Shown: one piece after another, positions 37,061-44,368 of the stretch
Numbering within the stretch: position 1 is the first letter of the stretch
How the letters are laid out: each line of letters begins with the position of its first letter
From: Thiolapillus brandeum
GTDB taxonomy: Bacteria; Pseudomonadota; Gammaproteobacteria; Chromatiales; Chromatiaceae
Assembly: GCF_000828615.1 (NCBI RefSeq)
Contig: NZ_AP012273.1
Coordinates: 186,001 to 250,000 of the forward strand
DNA length: 64,000 bases
Direction of reading: 5' to 3'
Notes under the pieces: model-generated
The model's input: the letters and a program-made list of their open reading frames with translations, nothing else
Databases searched by the model: none
Told to the model about the DNA's origin: nothing
Program-made: the position numbers and the translations under genes

Positions 37061-37345
37061 TATTAACCCGGCAACCAAGTAGGTCTGGTTCAGCCAAGCT
37101 GTGCTGCTTCACGGCAAGGCGCCGCCGCGCCGCTGTAGCGCGCCTACTGCAAGCGGTGGCAACGCTGTCCGTGGGGCAGCACAGCTTGGCCTTTCGGCAC
37201 AACATCAATAAGTTAGGGACGCAGAGAAGGTCGCTGCACTACGTTGTGGCCCTTGCCAAGGACTGGGCCATTGCCTGCGCGCCACGCCTTGTTCAGCGCC
37301 CTTCTCTGCGTCCTGAAACAGGCATACTTGGTCGCCGGGTTAATA
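37061..37345. mobile_element. 285-bp non-coding element with nested inverted repeats
   Basis: The outermost pair is TATTAACCCGGC..ACCAAGTA (37061-37081) against its near-perfect complement (37325-37345), matching 20 of 21. Inside lie a perfect 15-bp pair (37093-37107 and 37176-37190) and a perfect 14-bp pair (37217-37230 and 37300-37313). No gene fits inside. One arm (37283-37323) recurs at 15170-15210. It resembles a MITE or other folded dispersed element, and it directly borders the broken transposase. Confidence 0.65.
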
Positions 37346-38248
37346 CTGCTGGGATTGGGGATAGAAGCCCCTTGGAAGCTGGTGGATCAGCGCTTGGATA
37401 CGGACAAGCAACCGCATGAACTACACTTGGAGATCAAGGCCGAGCGAGGTACGAAGTATGCCTGCCCCGTCTGCGGCAAGGCCTGCCCGGCACACGACTT
37501 CCAGGAAAAGACCTGGCGACATCTGAACTTCTTCCAGCACCACTGCTATGTGCATGCCTCAGTCCCTCGGGTGAAGTGCCCCGAGCACGGTGTGAAGCTG
37601 ATCGAGGTACCGTGGGCACGCAAGGGGAACGCCTTCACACTACTGTTTGAGCAGGCGGCGCTGACTCTGGTTCGGGAGATGCCGGTCAATGCAGCGGCCC
37701 GCATTATCGGGATGAATGACAAGCGCCTGTGGCGCATCGTGCAGCATTACGTAGCCAAGGCGGTTGCCACCTTTGATCTGTCGGCGGTGCAGGCCATTGG
37801 TCTGGGCGAGACGGCCAGCAAGCGGGGGCATAATTATGTGACGGTGTTTATCGACATGGAGCGGCGTGCCGAGCCCGTGCTCTTTGCCACACCGGGCAAA
37901 GGCAAGGAAACCCTGGAGCGTTTTCGAGAGTTCCTGACTACCCATCAGGGTAAGCCGGAACAGATACTCGAAGTGGTCTGTGACATGTCGCCGGCCTTTC
38001 TCAGCGGAGTGTCGGGGCAATTGCCCAAGGCCGAGGTGATGGTGGACTGGTTTCACATCGTGCAGACCTTTACACGTGCACTCGACGATGTAAGGAAACA
38101 GGAAAGCCGCGTGGTGCCATTACCTGTTCAACGCCGCCTGCGCCCACCGGCTCCACCGTTGGCGGCTGCACCTCGATACCGCCGGCTTCGAGTTTACATG
38201 AAAATACACCCTATCCCCGTTCATCCGCGAGGCCAGTTGCCCAGCTAG
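37244..38248 (+). pseudogene. broken ISL3-type transposase
   Basis: The recognisable transposase spans 37340-38110: an N-terminal zinc-finger-like part (CPVCGK and KCPEHGV), a helix-turn-helix region (ARIIGMNDKRLWRIV), then DDE-type segments AIGLGETASKRGHNYVTVF and EVVCDMSPAFLSGV, and MVDWFHIVQTFTRALDDVRKQ. The first catalytic position reads LGET where relatives have LDET, so the aspartate is replaced by glycine (GGC for GAC). After about 38110 the reading frame continues into unrelated sequence and the C-terminal third is missing. It is therefore inactive. The first 32 codons of the open frame are part of the inverted-repeat element. An IS insertion followed by decay is inferred. Confidence 0.8.
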
Positions 38249-38249
38249 G

Positions 38250-38777
38250 CTACCGGTCGTGGTGCCCGACGTCCTGATGAAGGTCGTTTTCGGCTCCCCA
38301 GCTCAGTACGGCATAACTGATGGAGAGGATTTCCGGGGCTCTTATCTCAGCAATGGGACGCCGCCCAATGAAGGGGAATACGTCGCGCTCCATAAGGCGC
38401 TGTATCTTGGCCTGATATGATGCGCTCTTGCTGGCCAGGTGTTCCTTCATCCATTCAGTGGCCACAGCCTGAAAAGAGTTTTCCGCTGCCATGCTTTTTT
38501 CTATCCTTGCCTGCTCTCGTGCATAGCCAGGGTCAATTCCATCTGACAGCAGTTGCCGGGCTTCATCGCGTTTGGCTCTTGCAGCCTTCAATGTCACATC
38601 AGGATACAGGCCAAGGGATAAGCGGCTTTCCTTGCCCGTGCCTGGGCGTCGGTAACGAAAGCGCCAGCGTTTGGCTCCCTTGGGCGTGATTTCGATATAC
38701 AGGCCCATTGCGTCATAGAGCTTGTACAGCTTCTCTCTTGGTTTTGCGTTCTTGATCGCCGTGTTTGTCAGCGCCAT
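38250..38777 (-). pseudogene. truncated P4-type tyrosine integrase
   Basis: The product of about 175 residues carries the N-terminal DUF4102/arm-binding domain of P4-like integrases (LTNTAIKNAKPREKLYKLYD, then GLYIEITPKGAKRWRFRYR and RLSLGLYPDVTLKAARAKRDE) and the start of the core-binding domain (FPFIGRRPIAEIRAPEIL). There the match ends, and a short unrelated tail leads to a stop. The catalytic domain with the R, HxxR and Y residues is absent, so it cannot recombine. ATG at 38777 has AGGTGG upstream. It begins 177 bp beyond the 3' end of the tRNA-Thr gene, the standard place for an integrase of a tRNA-targeting island. Confidence 0.85.
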
Positions 38778-38796
38778 TTGCCACCTCATTCACAAA

Positions 38797-38854
38797 GTTG
38801 CCCCAGTCACCCCGCAGGTTGCCCCCAATGTTGCCCCATTTTTTGAGGGGCAAC
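38797..38854. promoter_or_regulatory. iterated GTTGCCCC boxes in the integrase leader
   Basis: GTTGCCCC occurs at 38797-38804, 38818-38825 and 38830-38837, and in inverted form at 38847-38854. The boxes lie just upstream of the integrase start. They may be arm-type integrase sites or operators; this is inferred from position and regularity. Confidence 0.5.
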
Positions 38855-38893
38855 CATGGCATGTCCTGAGACATTATGCGAATAAGGTTAGCA

Positions 38894-38920
38894 TAAAAAA
38901 GCCCGCAGTTAAGCGGGCTG
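38894..38920 (-). terminator. rho-independent terminator of the tRNA-Thr gene
   Basis: A 7-bp stem (AGCCCGC and GCGGGCT, 38900-38919) is followed on the minus strand by a run of T residues (A residues at 38895-38900 on the plus strand). It lies about 35 bp beyond the tRNA 3' end, in the correct orientation. Confidence 0.88.
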
Positions 38921-38953
38921 AGAGACGGTATGGGATGTTATGAAATGAGTATA

Positions 38954-39029
<76 letters not shown>

Positions 39030-39213
39030 CTGGTATGGTTTCAGCCTGCGCAGTATACGGGCTGTGGCTCTGGAATCAAGAGCCTGGCAAGGCCGCTTGT
39101 TTAGAATTGGTCTATTACCAAACAAACCCTGGGGTAGATATTCACATCATCCTCTGTATGATGCAAAGAAAAACACAGTAAAACACTAGGTAATTAAGAG
39201 GTAAGTGAGCAAC

Positions 39214-39513
39214 ATGAATATTCAAATTCCCCCCCGCGATGGTGATGGTTATCTTCTGGACATGAATGAATGGACTCCCGAAATCGGCAGGGCCATGGCT
39301 GAAACCGACGGTTTTGAAATGACCGATGATCGCTGGGAACAGGTCCTCAAGGCGCGGGAGTATTACGAGCAGCACAATGTGGTACCGCCCATCCGCAAGT
39401 TTTCCAAATACATCGACGTGGACAAGAAAGATCTGTTCAAGCAATGGATGACCGGTCCCATGAAGCCTATCAGCAAGTATGGTGGTCTGCCCAAGCCAAC
39501 CGGCTGCGTCTGA
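39214..39513 (+). CDS. tusE: TusE/DsrC-family sulfur carrier protein
   Basis: This 99-residue protein of the DsrC/TusE/DsvC family carries a persulfide on its C-terminal arm. The sequence ends with GLPKPTGCV, whose penultimate cysteine is the conserved sulfur-accepting residue. The second cysteine found 11 residues upstream in true DsrC is serine here (ISKYGG). This points to a TusE-type role in tRNA 2-thiouridine sulfur relay, or another sulfur-trafficking role, rather than dissimilatory sulfite reductase partnership. No dsr or tusBCD genes are adjacent. ATG at 39214 is favoured, with AGAGG upstream; a GTG at 39205 is also in frame. A terminator follows. Confidence 0.9.
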   Translation: MNIQIPPRDGDGYLLDMNEWTPEIGRAMAETDGFEMTDDRWEQVLKAREYYEQHNVVPPIRKFSKYIDVDKKDLFKQWMTGPMKPISKYGGLPKPTGCV

Positions 39514-39535
39514 CGCCATCAGACAAGGGTTGAGA

Positions 39536-39558
39536 AAGCGCCTTTCGGGGCGCTTTTT
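39536..39558 (+). terminator. rho-independent terminator after the TusE-like gene
   Basis: A short GC-rich hairpin (AGCGCC, loop TTTCG, GGGCGCT) is followed by five T residues. It lies 23 bp beyond the stop codon and immediately before the tandem repeat array. Confidence 0.82.
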
Positions 39559-40030
39559 ATGTACAGGATGTACGGGCCGAAAAATGCTCCTGCATTTTCG
39601 GCACTTCCGCCCTCCCTGGCGGTCGTATGCCACGGGCGCAGGGCACTGAAAATGCTCCCGGCATTTCCAGCATTTCCTCCATCCCTGGAGGTCAAGGGCA
39701 GGAGCGGCGATGTACAGGATGTACGGGCCGAAAAATGCTCCTGCATTTTCGGCACTTCCGCCCTCCCTGGCGGTCGTATGCCATGGGCGCAGGGCACTGA
39801 AAATGCTCCCGGCATTTCCAGCATTTCCTCAGTCCCTGGAGGTCATGCGCAGGAGCGGCGATGTACAGGATGTACGGGCCGAAAAATGCTCCTGCATTTT
39901 CGGCACTTCCGCCCTCCCTGGCGGTCGTATGCCGCGGGCGCAGGGCACTGAAAATGCGCCCGGCATTTCCAGCATTTCCTCAGTTCCTGGAGGTCATGCG
40001 CAGGAGCGGCGATGTGCGGGATATACGGTA
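39559..40030. repeat. 151-bp tandem direct repeat, three units plus a partial fourth
   Basis: Units begin at 39559, 39710 and 39861, each at ATGTACAGGATGTACGGGCC, and are nearly identical. A decayed fourth start is at 40012. Each unit contains four stem-loops: CCGAAAA..TTTTCGG around ATGCTCCTGCAT, CGCC..GGCG, TGAAAATGC..GCATTT and CCTCC..GGAGG. The unit length is not a multiple of three, so no repeated protein is encoded; open frames across it shift at each unit. It lies between the convergent TusE-like gene and rnd. The units abut without spacers, so it is not a CRISPR array. Possible roles are reiterated structured RNA, a protein-binding array or replication-slippage DNA. Confidence 0.92.
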
Positions 40031-40087
40031 CTTCCCCAGACTTGATCAAAGGTCCCCTGGTTTTCCAAAGCTGCCGCCAGACTTTAC

Positions 40088-41239
40088 TTATTGTCTGGTG
40101 AGGGAAAGCTTTCCGTTGGCAAGTTCGATGCGGCGTTTTCCCTGCAGCAGTTCCAGCAGGGGTTTGCCCGCCACTTGTGCGCGCCAGCCCTGCCGCAGGG
40201 GTGATTTTTCTTCCCCGTTCAGCAGGGCGGCCAGATCCTTGCGGCTGGCGATCGCCTGGGGGGAAAGACCGGCTTCCCGGGCGACAAGGCGCAGGGCGGC
40301 GCTGAGCACATCGAGGACAGCTTCCTGTTCGGGGGTAGGGCGGTTGGCGCGGAACTTGTCTTTCGGCCACTGATCCCTGGGGATTTCCAGGGCATCCTGT
40401 ATGCGTTGGGTGAGGGCTGCGGCATTGTGCCTGACGAACTTGCCATCCACACCGCGTATCTTTTCCAGGTCTTGGGCATTGAGCGGCGCCCGCCGGGCGA
40501 TTTCCAGGAGTACGTCGTCCTTGATGATCCAGCGTCGCGGCAGGTTGCGTGCCAGTGCCTGTTCTTCACGCCAGGCGGCGATGGCCTGCAATACGGCCAG
40601 TTTTGCGCCTTTGAGGTGCTGGCGTCCCTTGACTTTCTTCCACATGTCCATGGGGTTGAGGGAATAAGTGGTTTCCGTGGTCAGGGTCTCGAACTCCGGC
40701 TTCAGCCATTCCAGCCTGCCTTGTTTCTCCAGGGCCTGTTTCATCTTTTGGTAGGCCTGTCCAAGATAAATCACGTCATCCAGAGCGTAGCGCAGCTGGG
40801 CCTTGTCCAGGGGGCGCCGGGACCAGTCGGTGCGGGAGTGATCCTTGGCCAGTTCCACCTTGAGCACCTGCTGGATGAGCTTTCCATAGCCCACCTGGTC
40901 GCCATAGCCGAGCAGGGCGGCGGCAGGCTGGCTGTCGAATACCGGGGAGGGTAGGGCGCCCCATTCGTTGAGAAAAATTTCCTGATCCTGGCGGGCAGCA
41001 TGGAACACTTTCTCGATACCCGGGTCCAGGAGCAGGTCCCGCAGGGGGGTGAGATCCTCCAGGGCCAGAGGGTCGATGGCGGTGGCGATCCGGTCATTGG
41101 CCACTTGCACCAGGCACAGACGGGGGTGGTAGGTGCGTTCGCGGATGAACTCCGTGTCCACGGCCAGCCAGGGACTGTCCCCGACCTCGTGGATAAAGTC
41201 TGTGAGTTGGGCTTGGGTTTCGATGAAAGATTCCTGCAT
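40088..41239 (-). CDS. rnd: ribonuclease D
   Basis: This 383-residue 3'-5' exoribonuclease trims tRNA and other stable RNA precursors. The DEDDy exonuclease domain begins with AVDTEFIRERTYHPRLCLVQ (DxE motif), with the last motif near LRYALDDVIYLGQAYQKM. A helicase-and-RNase-D C-terminal (HRDC) region follows from about residue 215 (AWREEQALARNLPRRWIIKD). Length is normal. It is transcribed leftward toward the 151-bp repeat array and diverges from mpl across 65 bp, so the two share a promoter region at 41240-41304. Confidence 0.96.
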   Translation of the reverse strand: MQESFIETQAQLTDFIHEVGDSPWLAVDTEFIRERTYHPRLCLVQVANDRIATAIDPLALEDLTPLRDLLLDPGIEKVFHAARQDQEIFLNEWGALPSPVFDSQPAAALLGYGDQVGYGKLIQQVLKVELAKDHSRTDWSRRPLDKAQLRYALDDVIYLGQAYQKMKQALEKQGRLEWLKPEFETLTTETTYSLNPMDMWKKVKGRQHLKGAKLAVLQAIAAWREEQALARNLPRRWIIKDDVLLEIARRAPLNAQDLEKIRGVDGKFVRHNAAALTQRIQDALEIPRDQWPKDKFRANRPTPEQEAVLDVLSAALRLVAREAGLSPQAIASRKDLAALLNGEEKSPLRQGWRAQVAGKPLLELLQGKRRIELANGKLSLTRQ

Positions 41240-41304
41240 GTCGGGCCTGGCTCCTGGGAATGATGGGGTATGATAACCGCTACCTAAACGCGAGCAGAGT
41301 TTTT

Positions 41305-42669
41305 ATGCACATTCATATCCTGGGGGTTTGTGGCACCTTTATGGGCGGTATCGCCCAGATCGCCACTGCACTTGGGCATCGGGTCACGGGTTCGGATGCC
41401 GGGGTTTATCCGCCCATGAGCACCCAGCTGGAAGCGGCGGGCATCGATCTCATGGAAGGCTGGGATCCGGCGCACCTGCAACCGGAGCCTGACATGGTGG
41501 TGGTTGGGAATGCTCTTTCCCGGGGCAATCCCATGGTGGAGTACATGCTGGATCGCGGCCTGCCCTATACCTCCGGCCCCCAGTGGCTGGCGGAGCATGT
41601 GCTCCAGGGGCGCTGGGTGCTGGCAGTGGCGGGTACCCATGGCAAGACCACCACCGCCTCCATGCTGGCCTGGATACTGGAACATGCGGGACTGGCGCCG
41701 GGATTCCTGATTGGCGGCGTGCCGCGCAATTTCGGTTGCTCGGCACGTCAGGGGGAGACGCCATTCTTCGTCGTGGAAGCGGATGAATATGACACGGCAT
41801 TTTTTGACAAGCGCAGCAAGTTTGTTCACTACCATCCCCGCACTCTGGTGATGAATAACCTGGAGTTCGATCATGCGGATATCTTCGATGATCTGACCCA
41901 GATCCAACGCCAGTTCCACCATCTGGTGCGTACCGTTCCCGGCAGTGGCCTGATCATCTCTCCGGCGAATGACCACAACCTGGATGAGGTGTTGGAGATG
42001 GGTTGCTGGACACCTGTGGAACGCTTCTCTGCCAACGCCGGGGCCACCTGGCAGGCGGCGGATGCCACGGCGGACGGCAGCGCCTTCGATGTGATCTGTG
42101 AAGGCCGCAAGGCAGGCCGGCTGGAATGGTCTTTGACGGGTGAACACAATGTGAACAATGCCCTCGCCGCCCTGGCGGCCGCCCGCCATGCCGGGGTGCC
42201 CGTGAATGCGGGTATCGAAGCTCTGGCGGGATTCAGGAACGTCAAACGGCGCATGGAGCTGCGTGGAGAAGTGGATGGCATCCGTTTGTTCGACGACTTT
42301 GCCCACCATCCCACGGCCATAGAGACTACTTTGGCGGGTCTGCGCAACCAGGTGGGGGATGGCCGCATCATTGCCATCCTGGAACCGCGTTCCAATACCA
42401 TGCGCATGGGCATCCATGCCGATACCCTGCCCGCCTCCCTGAACAAGGCGGATCAGGTGCTGTTGTATGCGCCATCCTCTCTTGGCTGGGATGCGCAAGG
42501 CGTCATGGCGCCTCTGGGGGAGCGATGCCGGGTACTGGACAGTACGGAGGCGATTATTGGGCATCTGGCCGATGAGGTTCGGGCCGGGGACACCCTGCTG
42601 GTCATGAGCAATGGCGGTTTCGAGGGCATACATGAGCGCATTCTGGATATGCTGGAGCGTCGGAAATGA
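41305..42669 (+). CDS. mpl: UDP-N-acetylmuramate:L-Ala-gamma-D-Glu-meso-diaminopimelate ligase
   Basis: This 454-residue Mur-ligase family enzyme recycles murein tripeptide by joining it to UDP-MurNAc. The N-terminus MHIHILGVCGTFMGGIAQ is diagnostic of Mpl as opposed to MurC. The ATP loop GTHGKTTTASMLAW and the sequence FDDFAHHPTAIETTLAGLR complete the signature. ATG at 41305 is chosen because the conserved sequence starts there; the in-frame upstream codons are not conserved. The stop overlaps the ubiX start (ATGA at 42666). Confidence 0.97.
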   Translation: MHIHILGVCGTFMGGIAQIATALGHRVTGSDAGVYPPMSTQLEAAGIDLMEGWDPAHLQPEPDMVVVGNALSRGNPMVEYMLDRGLPYTSGPQWLAEHVLQGRWVLAVAGTHGKTTTASMLAWILEHAGLAPGFLIGGVPRNFGCSARQGETPFFVVEADEYDTAFFDKRSKFVHYHPRTLVMNNLEFDHADIFDDLTQIQRQFHHLVRTVPGSGLIISPANDHNLDEVLEMGCWTPVERFSANAGATWQAADATADGSAFDVICEGRKAGRLEWSLTGEHNVNNALAALAAARHAGVPVNAGIEALAGFRNVKRRMELRGEVDGIRLFDDFAHHPTAIETTLAGLRNQVGDGRIIAILEPRSNTMRMGIHADTLPASLNKADQVLLYAPSSLGWDAQGVMAPLGERCRVLDSTEAIIGHLADEVRAGDTLLVMSNGGFEGIHERILDMLERRK

Positions 42670-43280
42670 GAGCCCGGCCTATTGCCGTAGCCCTGACCGG
42701 CGCCTCGGGTATCGCCTATGGTCTGCGTCTTGTGGCCTGTCTGCTGGAGGCCGGAAGAGACGTGCAACTGCTCTATTCCCAGGCGGCCCAGGTGGTGGCG
42801 CGCATGGAAATGGATTTGGAACTGCCTTCATCGGCGGAACAGGCGGGGAGAGTTCTGGCTGAGCATTTCCACGTGCCCCCGGAACGCCTGCAGGTCTATG
42901 GCCGCCAGCAATGGACGGCGCCGGTGGCCAGCGGCTCCAATCCGCCGGATGCCCTGGTGGTCTGCCCATGCACCACAGGCACCCTGGCATCCATTGCTCA
43001 TGGTATCAGCGACGATCTCATCGACCGGGCGGCAGATGTCATGCTCAAGGAGCGGCGCAAGCTCATCCTGGTAGTGCGTGAAACGCCTTTTTCCGCCATT
43101 CATCTGGAAAACATGCTTACGGTAACGCGTGCCGGGGGGCTGATCATGCCCGCCAATCCCGGTTTCTACTATCAGCCGGAAAAGGTGGAGGAACTGGTGG
43201 ATTTCGTGGTGGCGAGGATTCTTGACCACCTCGGGGTGCCCCATGATCTGCTGCCCCGCTGGGGAACCGGCCAGGCATAG
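42666..43280 (+). CDS. ubiX: flavin prenyltransferase UbiX
   Basis: This 204-residue enzyme attaches a dimethylallyl group to FMN to make the prenylated flavin used by UbiD-type decarboxylases in ubiquinone synthesis. The FMN-binding N-terminus is VALTGASGIAYGLRLV. Other conserved segments are DALVVCPCTTGTLASIAHGI and LVVRETPFSAIHLENMLTVT, followed by IMPANPGFYYQPE. It is translationally coupled to mpl by a 4-bp overlap, a pairing seen in other gammaproteobacteria. It ends in a region with a hairpin (43288-43313) facing the convergent response-regulator gene. Confidence 0.96.
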   Translation: MRARPIAVALTGASGIAYGLRLVACLLEAGRDVQLLYSQAAQVVARMEMDLELPSSAEQAGRVLAEHFHVPPERLQVYGRQQWTAPVASGSNPPDALVVCPCTTGTLASIAHGISDDLIDRAADVMLKERRKLILVVRETPFSAIHLENMLTVTRAGGLIMPANPGFYYQPEKVEELVDFVVARILDHLGVPHDLLPRWGTGQA

Positions 43281-43287
43281 GTGTTTT

Positions 43288-43313
43288 CGTTCCCACACTT
43301 TCACGTGGGAACG
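43288..43313. repeat. CGTTCCCAC/GTGGGAACG hairpin between convergent genes
   Basis: Perfect 9-bp arms (43288-43296 and 43305-43313) enclose an 8-base loop. It lies between the stops of ubiX and the response-regulator gene. No T-run follows on either strand. This type of short interspersed hairpin is common between gammaproteobacterial genes. It may protect 3' ends of both messages. Confidence 0.6.
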
Positions 43314-43325
43314 ATGGTTGCGGGA

Positions 43326-44267
43326 TTATTTGAGCAGGAAGAAAGCAGCTGCGAAAGCAGCGCCGGCAAAAATGATGGAAATCAGGGCAGACTTCATGAG
43401 CATACTGCCCTGCAGGCGGGAAACCTTTTTCTCCATTTCCTTGATACTGGCTATGACGCTGCTTTCGGTGTCCTTGACATTGTCTTTGAGATCCGCCAGA
43501 CGCTCGTTGAGAAGATCGTCCATTTTGGCGTTGACGTCATTGATGAGATCTTCGCGCAGGCGGTTTTCATGTTCCTTGATGTCATCCAGGCCTGTTTCCA
43601 CCTGTTGACGCAGGGCTTCCAGCTGGATGCGGTGATTGCCGGCATCCATGGATATCTGTTCCTTGACCCGGGAGGTGATGCGCTCGTCCACCTTTTTCAG
43701 GCTGTCGTGCAGGGGCTGCAGCTTTGCTTCGCTGGCTTTTATGGCTTCCTCCAGCTGCTGCTTGAGCTTCTGTTCCACGGATGCAACATCTTCCCGGGCT
43801 GTTTGCAGCAGCTCCTCGACCCTGGACATGATGGCATCCATATCGAAGCTGGGTGAAACCTCCGCAGGAGCTTCTTCTTCGGCTTCGGGGGTTTCTTCGG
43901 TGACCGTATCCACGTTGATGGCGGCGAGAACCTCGTGCAGCTTGTCGGCCTGGGGCGGTTTGGTGAGCACACCAATGGCGCCGGCTTCCCTGGCCATCTC
44001 TTCCAGTTTGTCACCTTCATTACCGGTGCACAGAACCACGGGGATGTGTGAAGTTTTCTCGTTGCTGGTGATGGCGGTAGTGGCGGCAATGCCCCCCATG
44101 CCCGGCATGGATTGATCCATGAACACGATGTTGACGTCTTCCGTGGCGATCTTGTCCAGGGCTTCTTCACCGGAAGCCGCCATTTCGACTTCCAGTCCCT
44201 GATCCTTGAGCAGTTTTCCCATGGCAAAACGTGCCGCTTTGGAATCATCAACCAGTAGTACCTTCAT
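43326..44267 (-). CDS. CheY-type response regulator with coiled coil and C-terminal membrane anchor
   Basis: This 313-residue protein begins with a receiver domain (KVLLVDDSKAARFAMGKLL) whose phospho-accepting aspartate is D51 in VFMDQSMPGMGG and whose conserved lysine is in GVLTKPP. An acidic linker (about 125-145) leads into a long coiled-coil helix region (about 150-285, rich in E, K, L and Q). The protein ends with a transmembrane helix (LISIIFAGAAFAAAFFLL) and a final lysine. No DNA-binding or enzymatic output domain exists, so the output is probably oligomerisation or partner binding at the membrane. ATG at 44267 follows GGAGA. It is the last gene of a leftward run after the DedA/PAP2 gene; no cognate kinase is nearby. 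Confidence 0.88.
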   Translation of the reverse strand: MKVLLVDDSKAARFAMGKLLKDQGLEVEMAASGEEALDKIATEDVNIVFMDQSMPGMGGIAATTAITSNEKTSHIPVVLCTGNEGDKLEEMAREAGAIGVLTKPPQADKLHEVLAAINVDTVTEETPEAEEEAPAEVSPSFDMDAIMSRVEELLQTAREDVASVEQKLKQQLEEAIKASEAKLQPLHDSLKKVDERITSRVKEQISMDAGNHRIQLEALRQQVETGLDDIKEHENRLREDLINDVNAKMDDLLNERLADLKDNVKDTESSVIASIKEMEKKVSRLQGSMLMKSALISIIFAGAAFAAAFFLLK

Positions 44268-44368
44268 TATTGTCTCCGTTATTGGTGCTGGGAATCGGGA
44301 CATTTATACTACAAGACAGTGTTCGAGCCACCTGCGCATGCGTAAAAATGTGAAGCCGGTGAATTCAT

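Noticed and set aside
37061-37345. Integron attC site
   Set aside because: The nested inverted repeats are longer than usual attC arms, the core RYYYAAC/GTTRRRY sites are not in place, and no integron integrase or cassette array is seen.
39214-39513. Dissimilatory sulfur oxidation (dsr) locus
   Set aside because: The protein lacks the second DsrC cysteine and no dsr gene is adjacent.
39559-40030. CRISPR array or repeated small proteins in the tandem repeats
   Set aside because: Units are contiguous without variable spacers, and the 151-bp period shifts the reading frame at each unit.
43288-43313. parS centromere site
   Set aside because: It shares the TTTCACGTG core with parS, but the right half does not match and the hairpin arms are a different palindrome.
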